From Micromonospora qiuiae (GTDB taxonomy: Bacteria > Actinomycetota > Actinomycetes > Mycobacteriales > Micromonosporaceae), in the NCBI RefSeq assembly GCF_016863555.1, contig NZ_BOPC01000004.1, forward strand, positions 62,001 to 126,000: a stretch of DNA of 64,000 nt, read 5' to 3'. The translations under genes were made by a program, and so were the position numbers. The notes beneath the pieces are model-generated. The model was not told where the DNA came from. It worked only from the letters and a program-made list of their open reading frames with translations, and did no database searches. This document shows positions 34,301 through 42,663 of the stretch, piece by piece. Position 1 is the stretch's first letter, and each line of letters begins with the position of its first letter.

Positions 34301-35798
34301 CGAGCATCTCGACGAAGTCGGCGACGGTGGTGAGGCGCTGCGCCGGGATCGGCGCGGTGGCCGCCTGGATCAGCTCGTCGGCAAAGTCGGAGATGCCGTC
34401 GGCGGCCGCGGAGGCCCGCAGGCCGTTGTCCCGGGCCAGCCGGGCGAGCAACTCGGCGCGCTTCGCGGCCGGCGGCTGGTTGGTGAAGATCAGATATGCC
34501 AGCGCCCCGAGACCGAAGACATCCATCGCGACCGGATCCGGTCGCGGCGTCGTCAGTTCCGGAGCAAGGTACGCCTCGGCGGAACGCTCGATGTGCGAGG
34601 CCGCGTGCGTGGAGAGCGTCAGCGGATCACCGCTGCTCGCTCCGGCGGTGTCGGCGGCGCGGGTCGCCGTCTGCCAGTCGCTGATCTGCAACTGCGGGGT
34701 GAGCCACGCCTCCTCCTCGGTGCCGCCCCGCCTCCTGGGTCCGGGACCGACCAGGACGCTGCGCGCCGAGAGTGCACAGTGGTGCAGCCGGCGGCGGTGG
34801 GCGTACGCGACGGCCTCGGAAAGTTGCCGGATCATCGCGAGCCGGCTGAGCGCGTCGAGGCGGGGGCCGTATTGGGCCAGGTAGTGGTCCAGCCGCACCG
34901 AGCGGGGGTCATGCCGGAAGATCAGGGCAGGGCCCGCCTCGTGTGACTCCATCGAGTCGACCCGCACGATGCCCGGGTGGTTGATGTTGTGCAGAGCGAG
35001 CATCTCGCGCTTGGCGGCACGTTCGATGCTGGCCCGCTCCGTCTGCACCGCGTTGCGCTCGACGAGGTAGATGCGGATCCGCCGGTGCTCGCGCTCCAAC
35101 TCGCGGTGGCGGGCGTGGTGGTCCTGCCACGTCGGGCCCAGGTCGAACGGCCGGCTCTCCAGCTCCCACGACCCGATCTGGTAGTGCTTACGGCTGCGGG
35201 CGATGCCGACGGCGTGCAGAAGGTCCGGCAGCGCGGCCGACATCTGCATTGTCACCCGGTGTTTCTCGTCCTGCGGCGGGCGCTGCAGCAGCGAGCCGAT
35301 GGCCGGCAGCGGCCCCGGCTGGTGCCCAGGCGCCAGCTCCGGACCGTAGACCCCGTGCAAGTGGTGCTCGGAGAGTTCGACCCGTAGTCCGGGCTTGGAG
35401 AGGAAGACCGCCGCCTGCACGAACGGGAGCTTGACCGGGGCACCTCTGCGCCGGCCGGCGGCGGCTTGGAGCAGCGACTTGAGTTTCTTGGCCTTCAGAT
35501 CGGCCAGGTGCAGGGGATTGTCGAAGACCCGCGTGCTGCCGTGGTGCGACAGGATCCAGTTGGAGCCGCTGGAGGCGAGCCGCCCGTTCAGGCTCTTGAT
35601 CTCGATGAGGTAGAGCCCGCCCGGGGCAGCCACCAGCAGATCGACCTCGTGCGGATGGCCGGTCTGCGCAGTGAAGGTGAAGTTCGACCAGGCACGATAG
35701 GGCTCGGTGTCCGGCAACAGTGCCTGGACGTAGGCCAGCGCCTCCCGTTCGTGCGCGAACTGCGACGGGGTGATCGTCGTCCACCGGCCCTCCTGCAT
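31374..35798 (-). CDS. pglW: BREX type 2 serine/threonine kinase PglW
   Basis: 1474 residues. The N-terminus is a NERD nuclease-related domain (HEVDLLVAAPGGLYLIEIKS, with E66 and K68). A first kinase-like domain (~190-380) has HHCALSARSV where HRDxKxxN is expected, so it is probably a pseudokinase. A second kinase domain (~550-800) is intact, with VYHRDIKPDN (H654) and LFDFSLAG in the DFG position. The long C-terminal part is helical. PglW is specific to BREX type 2 and is an active protein kinase in the Streptomyces coelicolor system. The start is ATG 35798 (MQEGRW) with AGGA ~10 bases upstream. It is the first gene of the BREX - strand run. Confidence 0.92.
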   Translation of the reverse strand: MQEGRWTTITPSQFAHEREALAYVQALLPDTEPYRAWSNFTFTAQTGHPHEVDLLVAAPGGLYLIEIKSLNGRLASSGSNWILSHHGSTRVFDNPLHLADLKAKKLKSLLQAAAGRRRGAPVKLPFVQAAVFLSKPGLRVELSEHHLHGVYGPELAPGHQPGPLPAIGSLLQRPPQDEKHRVTMQMSAALPDLLHAVGIARSRKHYQIGSWELESRPFDLGPTWQDHHARHRELEREHRRIRIYLVERNAVQTERASIERAAKREMLALHNINHPGIVRVDSMESHEAGPALIFRHDPRSVRLDHYLAQYGPRLDALSRLAMIRQLSEAVAYAHRRRLHHCALSARSVLVGPGPRRRGGTEEEAWLTPQLQISDWQTATRAADTAGASSGDPLTLSTHAASHIERSAEAYLAPELTTPRPDPVAMDVFGLGALAYLIFTNQPPAAKRAELLARLARDNGLRASAAADGISDFADELIQAATAPIPAQRLTTVADFVEMLEEVENELTAPPSTTSEHPEPEPVDPLEARGGERVGEWTVKRRLGTGSTCRAFLAHNERTGKDEVLKVGLSDEKAARLAHEARVLAPLTDSRVIRLARPEPLRIGNRTIVVLEHAGELTLARKLRDDGRLTVDELETYSDYLFGALDYLEGEGVYHRDIKPDNIAIRIRPNRTRQLVLFDFSLAGVSVKEISAGTQRYLDPFLGSVNRPSYDKHAEWYALAVTLHEMASGELPVWGDGGTEPQLTEGPPVLAVEAFDPAIRDELVDFFHQALHRDHRQRFASLKDMRDAWQQVFRRSDASTPVGTDHPEITHDEPDEKAAEAARDEAAGKATRATALEAAGLTPRAVSAAHRLEATTVGELLTVANKLAHLPGLGARTRQELQRRVKEWRTRLGERETIPSSATARKEATAEVATETAADTGDTDLVRVGLDAIATLLVPAKTGRNAAEVEATRLLLNLPDDAGNLPPLQLWPQQPQVAVAVGVTSGRIAQILGKQRKRWHDLPVVGSVRTQIIELLRDGGRVMGVGELATALLTSRGSVRTGDELRMAVAVAAVRAAVEIDALADEPRLLLRRHGRADVEGKPNSRGDRLLVALEAGEDDAPDTPAAPALLDYADALGKAADKLAASEVLPSPATVLRTLATVTVPGGAAEAIDDRRRVLLAAVASERAAATARLELYPCDLDPVRALRLAQAGVVPPASTPEGRRGLTPEQVAQRVAARFPELESLPPRPKLDRLLAEAGFDLRWDRDRYVPPPPRAGSSSMSILQRRPSATSAPSRWTAESPELAAAMRTEERLTGARSAGGFRALTVRLSRYRFAQEELVRRFDARPVNVASVFLRELHALVDGRPKPTWETVLGADVAPAGSRAAIKLGEYVEQAWERAAPSLRAALSPGDAPLLLHDAAVLVRYRAMERLYELAEAARSGAGDLWLLCPMEDPALLPKLDGAVVRVGDNEWIALPDAWVANAHRSTAAVS

Positions 35799-35926
35799 GT
35801 GCCAGATCCTATGCGGCGCGATCGAGCAGCCGGCACACCCGTGACCTGGCATCCTCGCCGAATGGAGACGACGGGTGGCGGACAGCGGGGCCTCGGGTGG
35901 GGGTGGGCGTGGGGTATAAGGGGTGG

Positions 35927-36655
35927 GTGAAACTGCCGTCTTATCTGGCCAGCATGCCGATGCATGCGATCACCGAAATGTACGGCGAGGTCGGGCTGCG
36001 GGAGCGGTTCCGGCTGGAGAGCGCGGTGTTCGACGCCGAGGGGCGGCGCCGGTTGGGTGAGGCGCTGGAGTTGGCGGCCACGCTGCACCACGCGGACCGG
36101 CGCTCGCGGGAGCCGTACCTCAACCATCTGCTCCGGGTGTCGATCCGGATGATGCATTACTACCGGGTGCGCGACGTCGACGTGATCGTGGCCGGGCTGC
36201 TGCACGACGCCGTCGAGGACCACCCGGCCGAGTTGGCCGGCGACCCCTGCGCGCCCGACCCGACCGATGCAGCGTTGGCGGTGCTCGCCGACCGGTTCGG
36301 CCCGAGGGTGGCGCGGCTGGTGGCGGCGGTCACCAACCCGCCCTGGGATCCGGGACGCGACCGCTACGAGCAGTACCACGAACACCTCGCCACGAGCCTC
36401 GACCGGGAACCGTGGGCGCGGGTCATCAAGGTCTCCGACTTCACGGACAACGGCGTGGGCGTGATCCACTCCGTGGGCCCGAAGGTCGAGTCGTCGGCCC
36501 GCAAGTACCGCCCCCTGGTGCCGCTCTTCCGGGACCTGGTCACCCGCGTCGACACTCCGCTGTCCGCGCCGGTGCGACAGCACATCCTCGACCAGCTCGA
36601 CCTGGCCGAGGAACGCTTCAGCGCCATCCTCGACCAACCCGCCCACCCCATCTGA
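35927..36655 (+). CDS. HD-domain phosphohydrolase (RelA/SpoT-like)
   Basis: 242 residues. YLNHLLRVSIRMM and GLLHDAVEDH (H93, D94) are the metal-binding HD and ED motifs of (p)ppGpp hydrolase-type domains; no synthetase or TGS part is present. It may be a small alarmone hydrolase or another HD phosphatase. GTG 35927 is chosen because AAGGGG lies just upstream, though the spacing is short. It is divergent from pglW and marks the right edge of the BREX island. Confidence 0.7.
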   Translation: MKLPSYLASMPMHAITEMYGEVGLRERFRLESAVFDAEGRRRLGEALELAATLHHADRRSREPYLNHLLRVSIRMMHYYRVRDVDVIVAGLLHDAVEDHPAELAGDPCAPDPTDAALAVLADRFGPRVARLVAAVTNPPWDPGRDRYEQYHEHLATSLDREPWARVIKVSDFTDNGVGVIHSVGPKVESSARKYRPLVPLFRDLVTRVDTPLSAPVRQHILDQLDLAEERFSAILDQPAHPI

Positions 36656-36665
36656 CGCCCTGAGT

Positions 36666-36690
36666 CCCGCCTCGCCCGAGTCGAGGCGGG
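36666..36690. terminator. bidirectional hairpin terminator
   Basis: A 9-bp perfect stem (36666-36674 with 36682-36690) lies between the convergent HD gene and the 36695-37252 gene. Confidence 0.6.
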
Positions 36691-36694
36691 GCCG

Positions 36695-37252
36695 TCAGGT
36701 CGGAAGGTGTTCGTCGGGGGGCCTACCCGCCGGGGCGGTTCCCTTGTGCAGGCGGCTCATCAACAGGGTGGCCTGCGCGACGGACCCGCCGCCGACGCCG
36801 AGACTGTCGCGCGCCGCGCGGTAGAAGGCATCCCTCGCCTCGTTCGCACGGTGCAGCAGGTCGGGCAGGTCGTCGCCGGTTGCCGCACCGCGGGCGAGGC
36901 GCTCGACCTCCCAGACGGCGTCGCGCCACGCCCGTGCGGCGGCCACCGTCGGCCCGTCTCCGAGCAGCAGGACGTTCTCCCAGGCGATCGTGTGCCGCAG
37001 GTCGGCCTCGGCCAGCGCGGCCAGTTCCTGCTCCCGGTCGAGGTAGCCGCCGATCGTCCGGCTGGCGATCGTGTGCGCCTCCTTGAGCACGCGGGCGAAT
37101 TCGGCGTACGCGTCCAGGCGCCGCTCGTCCCACCGCACCGTCTGGCGTCGACGCCACCGTGACCGGTCGGCGAGGGAGGTGGCGACGATCGTGCCGACGG
37201 TGCCGACCAGCACACCGAGCAGGGCCGGCAACTGCACGAGGAGACTCCCCAT
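36695..37252 (-). CDS. unknown membrane-anchored protein
   Basis: 185 residues: one N-terminal membrane helix (LVQLPALLGVLVGTVGTIVA), then a basic stretch and a helical cytoplasmic body containing WDERRLDAYAEFARVLKEAH. Such one-helix proteins are common in actinomycetes and have no known function. ATG 37252 directly precedes the membrane helix; a 72-codon extension is unlikely. Confidence 0.65.
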   Translation of the reverse strand: MGSLLVQLPALLGVLVGTVGTIVATSLADRSRWRRRQTVRWDERRLDAYAEFARVLKEAHTIASRTIGGYLDREQELAALAEADLRHTIAWENVLLLGDGPTVAAARAWRDAVWEVERLARGAATGDDLPDLLHRANEARDAFYRAARDSLGVGGGSVAQATLLMSRLHKGTAPAGRPPDEHLPT

Positions 37253-37349
37253 GGCGCACAGACTGCCAGTCGCCGGCAACCGACCCGCCGGCCGGTCGGG
37301 GTGCGGCTGGTGCCTACCCTTGGGCCACCAATGACGAGGGGAATTCATC

Positions 37350-38072
37350 ATGCGTCTTGCGCGCGTACTCGCGCCCGCCGCGGTCGCGGTCGTCCTGCTC
37401 GCCGGCTGCGGGGGCGGTAACGACGGCAGTGCGGCGCCCACACCGTCCAGCACCGCACCCGCCAGCAACGGGATCGCGGACCAGACGGCGGAGGAGATCC
37501 TGGCCGCAGCGACCGAGGCCCTGAAGAAGGCGGGCTCCTACCAGATCAAGGGTGAGGCGGTGGATGACGGCGACAAGTTGTCCATGGACCTCCGGATCGC
37601 CGGTGACGATCTGGCCGGGACGATCGGTATGGGGAAGAGCAGCTTCGAGCTGCTGCTGGTGGGCGGCCAGCCCTACTTCAAGGCGGACGCCACATTCTGG
37701 AAGCAGGTCGCCGGGCCGGAGGGCGCCGGAATGGCCAAGCTGATCGGTGACCGGTGGGTCAAGGTCGGCAAGGACGACGACAACTTCAAGGGCCTCTTCG
37801 ATCTCGCCGACACGCAGAAGATGCTCAAGCCCGACGGCACCGTCGTCAAGGGCGAGGTCAAGGAGATCGACGCCGGGCCGGCCATCGCGCTGGTCGACGA
37901 TGAGGACAAGGGCACGTTGTACGTGGCGACGACGGGCGAGCCGTACCCGCTGCTCATCGAGGGGTCCGACGGTGACGTGGTGATCAGCGGATTCGGGGAG
38001 TCCTTCCCGGAGATCAAGAAGCCGGCCGAGGACGAGGTCCTCGACTTCAGCGAGTTCGCCTCCGGCAGCTGA
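37350..38072 (+). CDS. LppX/LprG-like lipoprotein
   Basis: 240 residues with a signal peptide and lipobox LLAGC (Cys 20), then a Gly/Ser/Pro linker. The body (AAATEALKKAGSYQIKGEAV, GVxxx-type beta strands, then FxLADTQKMLKPDG) resembles the LppX_LprAFG fold, which binds lipids in mycobacteria. Ligand unknown. ATG 37350 follows GAGGGG. Confidence 0.7.
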   Translation: MRLARVLAPAAVAVVLLAGCGGGNDGSAAPTPSSTAPASNGIADQTAEEILAAATEALKKAGSYQIKGEAVDDGDKLSMDLRIAGDDLAGTIGMGKSSFELLLVGGQPYFKADATFWKQVAGPEGAGMAKLIGDRWVKVGKDDDNFKGLFDLADTQKMLKPDGTVVKGEVKEIDAGPAIALVDDEDKGTLYVATTGEPYPLLIEGSDGDVVISGFGESFPEIKKPAEDEVLDFSEFASGS

Positions 38073-38109
38073 ACGGCACCGTAGTCGGCGCCGACACCGG
38101 GTCGGACAA

Positions 38110-38143
38110 GCGGCGGGGCGGGACCGATGTCGCGCCCCGCCGC
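38110..38143. terminator. bidirectional hairpin terminator
   Basis: An 11-bp perfect G+C stem (38110-38120 with 38133-38143) with a 12-base loop separates two convergent genes. Confidence 0.7.
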
Positions 38144-38158
38144 GTTTGATGGTCCAGC

Positions 38159-39061
38159 TCAGGAGGTGTACTTCTCCAGGGCGAGCTCGAGCGCGGCGCT
38201 GTCCGGTTGGGCGTACGCCTTCATGGTCTCCTTGTTGTAGGAGATGAAGCCCGGGCAACGGACCGCCGGGGCGTTGATCCGTCCACCGTCGCCGATCTTC
38301 TCGCCGGTCTTGGCGGCGTAGAAGGTCAGCGTGTAGCGCGCGGAGACGTAGTCGACGGTGACCTTCTTGCCGGAGCTGTCGTACTCGCACTTGCGCGCCT
38401 CACCCTCGCTGCCCACCTCGAAGGCGAGGCAGCCGACGATGGAGACCGAGGCCCAGTCGTTCGTCCGGGCATAGTACGGCTTGTCGAAGCCGACCGACTT
38501 GCTCGTCCAGGACTCCTGGCGCTCCGGGGAGTTGGCGAAGGTGTACACCTTGGCGCCCTTCGCGGTGGAGTACGGGGCGGCGTTGAGGATCGGGCTGCCC
38601 TCGCACACCGCGGACATGTCGCTGGAGCTGCGGGCGGTGATCGCGTTGTTGTTGTTGGGCTGTTCCGCGGCCGGCGGGGCGGCCGAGGGGGCGCCGCTCT
38701 GCCCGGGCGAGGGCCCGCCGCTCTCGGTGGGCGAGCCGGTCGCGCCGGTGGCTACAGACGGTTCGTCGTCGTTGGAGAGCGCGAAGAAGCCGATGACGCC
38801 ACCGCAGGCGACCAGCACCGCCATGACTGCGGCGCCGATGCCCACGCCGAGCCAGAGCCCGGGCTTCGAGGACTTCTGCGGCGGGGCGCCGTACGGCGGC
38901 GGGGGTGGTGGCGCGCCGAAGGCCGACGGGTATCCGGGCTGACCGGACTGGCCGATCGGGGAACCGGGCGGCATCGGCTGACCAACCGGAGAGCCGGGCG
39001 GCATGCCCCACGCGGCGTTCGGGTCCGGCTGCCCTCCGTACGGAGGGTAACTGTCACTCAT
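38159..39061 (-). CDS. Pro-rich single-pass membrane protein, unknown
   Basis: 300 residues: a cytoplasmic Pro/Gly-rich N-terminus with PPGSP and GQP repeats, one membrane helix (~70-95), a Ser/Gly/Pro linker and an outer domain with four Cys residues that may form disulfides. The layout resembles actinomycete cell-surface proteins with a soluble DUF-type sensor or binding domain; no specific family recognised. ATG 39061 has AAAGGG at 7 bases. Confidence 0.7.
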   Translation of the reverse strand: MSDSYPPYGGQPDPNAAWGMPPGSPVGQPMPPGSPIGQSGQPGYPSAFGAPPPPPPYGAPPQKSSKPGLWLGVGIGAAVMAVLVACGGVIGFFALSNDDEPSVATGATGSPTESGGPSPGQSGAPSAAPPAAEQPNNNNAITARSSSDMSAVCEGSPILNAAPYSTAKGAKVYTFANSPERQESWTSKSVGFDKPYYARTNDWASVSIVGCLAFEVGSEGEARKCEYDSSGKKVTVDYVSARYTLTFYAAKTGEKIGDGGRINAPAVRCPGFISYNKETMKAYAQPDSAALELALEKYTS

Positions 39062-39237
39062 GTGTAACCCTTTGTCGAAGTCGAGAGGTTTCCTGGCACA
39101 TGATCACGGACAGAGTAGTGAGCCAGGCAAAACAGGGTGGAGACTCCGCCAGCGGTGTTCCGCAGGATGGACACGCTTGGTGACGGAGCCCGCCACGGTA
39201 GGCACCGGAGCCGGCGCGGGGCACTCCCCGACACTTC

Positions 39238-39299
39238 GATGCATCGAAATATTGCGTGATTGTTTCGTCGCATCGTAGGCTGCCGTGGGAGCGCTCCCG
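39238..39299 (+). promoter_or_regulatory. cellulase control region: promoter, CebR box and upstream inverted repeat
   Basis: TGGGAGCGCTCCC at 39286-39298 matches the CebR operator TGGGAGCGCTCCCA at 13 of 14 bases (39299 is G). It overlaps the start point expected from TTGCGT (39252-39257) and TAGGCT (39276-39281), 18 bases apart. Just upstream, arms 39238-39249 and 39263-39274 pair at 10 of 12 positions. Repression by a CebR-type LacI protein, relieved by cello-oligosaccharides, is the known mode in streptomycetes. The rest of 39062-39365 shows no gene. Confidence 0.75.
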
Positions 39300-39365
39300 G
39301 CGATCTCCGTCCGAACTCGTCGGAGCTGCCGTACCCACCACCACGAGCAGATTGCGACGGTCCAC

Positions 39366-40790
39366 ATGAAGCATCCCCCGCGCCGCACCCGGCGCCTGTT
39401 GGTCACGGCCGGCGCCGTCGGTGCGCTGACCCTCGGCGCGCTGGCATCCCTGCCCACCACCAGCGCGATGGCCGCGACCGGCTGCTCCGTGACCTACACG
39501 ACGAACAGTTGGTCCGGCGGATTCACCGCGAGCGTGACCATCACCAACCTGGGCGACGCGGTCAGCGGTTGGACGCTCGGATTCTCCTTCCCGGACGGTG
39601 GCCAGCGCGTCACCCAGGGCTGGTCGGCGACGTGGAGCCAGAGCGGCAGAGCCGTCACGGCGCAGGACCTGAGCTGGAACGGCTCGCTCGCCACCGGCGC
39701 CAGCACCAACATCGGCTTCAACGGCAGCTTCACCGGCGCCAACCCGTCGCCGACCTCGTTCACCCTCAACGGCACGGTCTGCACCGGCTCGACCGGTCCC
39801 ACCACGCCGCCGCCGAGCACTCCCCCGCCCACGACACCACCTCCCGGCGGGCAGACCCCGGTGGCCATCAACGGGCAGTTGCGGGTCTGCGGGGTCAACC
39901 TCTGCAACCAGTACGGCCGGCCGATCCAGCTACGCGGGATGAGCAGCCACGGCATCCAGTGGTTCGGCAACTGCTACAACAGCGCCTCGCTCGACGCGCT
40001 GGCCACCGACTGGCGGGCGGACCTGTTCCGCATCGCCATGTACGTGCAGGAGCAGGGCTACGAGACCGACCCGACCGGCTTCACCAACCGGGTCAACAAC
40101 CTCGTCGAGGAGGCCACCCGGCGCGGCATGTACGCGATGATCGACTTCCACACGCTGACTCCGGGCGATCCGATGCACAACCTGGAGCGGGCCAAGACCT
40201 TCTTCGCCACCGTGTCCGCCCGGCACGCGGCGAAGAACAACGTGATCTACGAGATCACCAACGAGCCCAACGGGGTGAGCTGGTCGACCATCAAGAACTA
40301 CGCCGAGCAGGTCATCCCGGTGATCCGGGCCAACGACCCGGACGCGGTCATCATCGTGGGCACCCGGGCCTGGTCCTCGCTGGGTGTCTCGGAGGGCAGC
40401 AACCACACCGAGATCGTCAACAACCCGGTGAACGCCAGCAACATCATGTACGCGTTCCACTTCTACGCCGCGTCGCACCGGGACAACTACCGGGCCGAGG
40501 TGGAGCGGGCGGCGGCCCGGCTGCCGCTCTTCGTCACCGAGTTCGGCACGGTGGACTACACCGGTGACGGCGGTGTCGACCTGGCCAGCAGCACCCAGTG
40601 GTTGGATCTGCTGGACCGGCTGAAGATCGGCTACGCGAACTGGACCTTCTCCGACAAGGCGGAGGGCAGCGCCGCGCTGCGGCCCGGCACCTGCAACGGC
40701 AGCAACTACACCGGCACCTCCGTGCTCACCGCCTCCGGTGCCTTCATGCGGGAACGGATCCGTACCCCGGACAACTTCCCGACCAGCTGA
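39366..40790 (+). CDS. secreted GH5 endoglucanase with N-terminal CBM2
   Basis: 474 residues. Signal peptide (RRTRRLL, then an Ala/Leu core ending AMAA), a CBM2 cellulose-binding module (~38-138), a Thr/Pro linker (~139-160) and a GH5 catalytic domain. The acid/base is E300 in ITNEPNG and the nucleophile E392 in FVTEFGT. It hydrolyses internal beta-1,4 bonds of cellulose outside the cell. ATG 39366 is chosen because it gives a proper signal peptide and lies downstream of the promoter; an earlier in-frame start falls inside the CebR box. The CebR box indicates induction by cellulose breakdown products. Confidence 0.92.
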   Translation: MKHPPRRTRRLLVTAGAVGALTLGALASLPTTSAMAATGCSVTYTTNSWSGGFTASVTITNLGDAVSGWTLGFSFPDGGQRVTQGWSATWSQSGRAVTAQDLSWNGSLATGASTNIGFNGSFTGANPSPTSFTLNGTVCTGSTGPTTPPPSTPPPTTPPPGGQTPVAINGQLRVCGVNLCNQYGRPIQLRGMSSHGIQWFGNCYNSASLDALATDWRADLFRIAMYVQEQGYETDPTGFTNRVNNLVEEATRRGMYAMIDFHTLTPGDPMHNLERAKTFFATVSARHAAKNNVIYEITNEPNGVSWSTIKNYAEQVIPVIRANDPDAVIIVGTRAWSSLGVSEGSNHTEIVNNPVNASNIMYAFHFYAASHRDNYRAEVERAAARLPLFVTEFGTVDYTGDGGVDLASSTQWLDLLDRLKIGYANWTFSDKAEGSAALRPGTCNGSNYTGTSVLTASGAFMRERIRTPDNFPTS

Positions 40791-40809
40791 GCCTGGTACC
40801 ACCACCCGA

Positions 40810-40839
40810 GGCGGCCCCGGCGCATGCGCCGGGGCCGCC
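40810..40839. terminator. palindromic terminator after the cellulase gene
   Basis: A 30-base perfect palindrome centred on CGCATGCG, 19 bases after the GH5 stop. Confidence 0.7.
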
Positions 40840-40850
40840 GTCGAAGTGGA

Positions 40851-40888
40851 CCGCCCGGCCACCAGTGGGGAGCCTGGTGGCCGGGCGG
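40851..40888. terminator. second hairpin terminator after the cellulase gene
   Basis: A 15-bp perfect stem (40851-40865 with 40874-40888) and 8-base loop directly follows the first palindrome. Together they separate the convergent cellulase and zwf-like genes. Nothing else was seen in 40791-41042. Confidence 0.7.
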
Positions 40889-41042
40889 CCGGTGCGGGTA
40901 GCTCTACCCGACTTCCACGCGAAGCCGTTGCACCGCAACAGCATCGGTCGCCATCTATAATGGATCCCGTCGCGCCGGGAAGCCAGCACCAGCACGATAG
41001 CCGGAAGAGATTACGCTGTCACCCGGAGTGTACGGACGATTT

Positions 41043-42482
41043 TCACTCCGGCACCGGGCCGAGCAGAGTGTCCACGGGCCCGCCCGAGCCCGCCGCATAC
41101 TCCTGCAGGGGCACCTCGTCCGCCCGCCAGGCGGCCAGCACCGGCTCGACGATGCGCCAGCACTCCTCGGCCACGTCGCCGCGCACCGACAGCGTCGGGT
41201 CCGCCTCGAACGCGCCGCGCAGCACCTCGCCGTACGCCGGCAGTTCACCGGGGCCGAAGTCGGCCGTCAGGCGGACCTGGTCCAGGTCGAAGGGGTTGCC
41301 GGGGCCGTTGATGTTGAGGTCGAGGGCGAGGCAGTCCGGGCCGAATCCGATCCGCAGCCGGTCGGGACGTTCGTAGCCGGTGAGCCCGTCAGGCACTCGG
41401 GCCGCCTGCTTGAAGGTGATGATGGCCTCCTTGCGTACCGCCGACATGGCCTTGCCGGACCGCAACCGGAACGGCACCCCCGCCCAGCGCCAGGTGTCCA
41501 CGGTGAGCACGACCTCGGCGAGGGTTTCCGTGCGGCGGGCCGGATCCACCCCCGGCTCGTCAATGTAGTTCCGCAGCCGGCGTCCGTCGATCTCGCCGGC
41601 CGTGTAGCGTGCCCGCCGACTGGCCACCACCGGGTCGTCGTCCCAGAGCCGGGCGGCCCGCAGCACCTGCGCCGTACGGCCCCGCAGTTCCTGAGCCCTG
41701 ACGCTCGGCGGCGGCTCCATCGCGAGCAGCGCGAGCACCTGGAGCAGGTGACTCTGCACCATGTCGGTCAGCGCGCCGGCACCGTCGTAGTAGCCGGCCC
41801 GACCCTCCAGCCCGAGAGTCTCGTCGAAAACGATGTCCACGCAGGCCACGTGCGCGGAGTTGAGCACCGGTTCGAAGATCCGGTTGGCGAACCGCAGGCC
41901 GAGCAGGTTCAGCACCGTCGACTTGCCGAGGAAGTGGTCGATGCGGTGGACCTGTTCCTCCGGCACCAGGGTGGCCAGCAGGTTGTTCAGCGAGTGGGCC
42001 GAGATCCGGTCGACGCCGAACGGCTTCTCCAGCATCAGCCGGGTGCCGGGCGGCACGCCGATGCGGGCCAGCGCCGCCGCCGCGCGGGCGGTCACCATCG
42101 GCGGCAGCGCGAAGAAGATCACCAGCGGCCCGGCGCAGTCGGCCAGCAGGCGCCGCAGGCCCTCCTCGCTGGTCACGTCGGCGCGAACGTACCGGCTGGC
42201 CTTGATGACCTCGGACTCGCCTGCGCCGTCGGCGCCCACGGTGGCGAAGGAGTCGGCCACCCGGCGGCGCCAGCGTTCGTCGTCCCAGTCGTCCATGCCA
42301 CTGCCGATCAGCCGCAGGCCGGGGAGCGCGCCGCTGGCCAGCAACGCACCGAGTCCGGGCAGCAGCAGCCGCCCGGTCAGATCGCCGCTGGCGCCGAGCA
42401 CCAGCAACGTCTGCCGTACGGCTGTGGTGGTGACGGATTTCGCGGGGGCGGCTACGGGGGCGCGGGGTACCAGCGTCGTCAT
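41043..42482 (-). CDS. zwf: glucose-6-phosphate dehydrogenase (divergent form)
   Basis: 479 residues. Rossmann motif [14 protein letters not shown] near the N-terminus, [10 protein letters not shown], and the active-site region [12 protein letters not shown] where most family members have DHYLGKE followed by T or M. It oxidises glucose 6-phosphate to 6-phosphogluconolactone with NAD(P)+. The Glu-to-Ser change after the Lys and the unlinked position (no tal, opcA or pgl next to it) suggest a second, non-canonical isozyme. It is divergent from pgi over 181 bases. ATG 42482 (MTTLVPR) is chosen; a long upstream frame is unsupported. Confidence 0.82.
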   Translation of the reverse strand: MTTLVPRAPVAAPAKSVTTTAVRQTLLVLGASGDLTGRLLLPGLGALLASGALPGLRLIGSGMDDWDDERWRRRVADSFATVGADGAGESEVIKASRYVRADVTSEEGLRRLLADCAGPLVIFFALPPMVTARAAAALARIGVPPGTRLMLEKPFGVDRISAHSLNNLLATLVPEEQVHRIDHFLGKSTVLNLLGLRFANRIFEPVLNSAHVACVDIVFDETLGLEGRAGYYDGAGALTDMVQSHLLQVLALLAMEPPPSVRAQELRGRTAQVLRAARLWDDDPVVASRRARYTAGEIDGRRLRNYIDEPGVDPARRTETLAEVVLTVDTWRWAGVPFRLRSGKAMSAVRKEAIITFKQAARVPDGLTGYERPDRLRIGFGPDCLALDLNINGPGNPFDLDQVRLTADFGPGELPAYGEVLRGAFEADPTLSVRGDVAEECWRIVEPVLAAWRADEVPLQEYAAGSGGPVDTLLGPVPE

Positions 42483-42663
42483 GCCTCCACCATGCCCTGC
42501 ACCGGTCGACGGCCGGGCATGGGCCCCGGCGGCGCGGAGGCCGACCGTGACGGGTCCACCGCGTCCGGCTCGCGCCACGATCTTCGTGTGGCAGGCTGGT
42601 CCTACCCCCGCCGGCGCGACGAGCCCGGCGACGCGCCGACCCTGCGAGGAGACGATCGATCCG

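Noticed and set aside
31398..34946. 1182-codon + strand open frame
   Set aside because: Antisense to pglW, whose kinase and NERD motifs are unmistakable on the - strand.
3068..35798. DISARM rather than BREX
   Set aside because: The methylase and helicase alone could fit either, but PglZ, PglW, PglY and BrxD identify BREX type 2 and no phospholipase D-type drmC is present.
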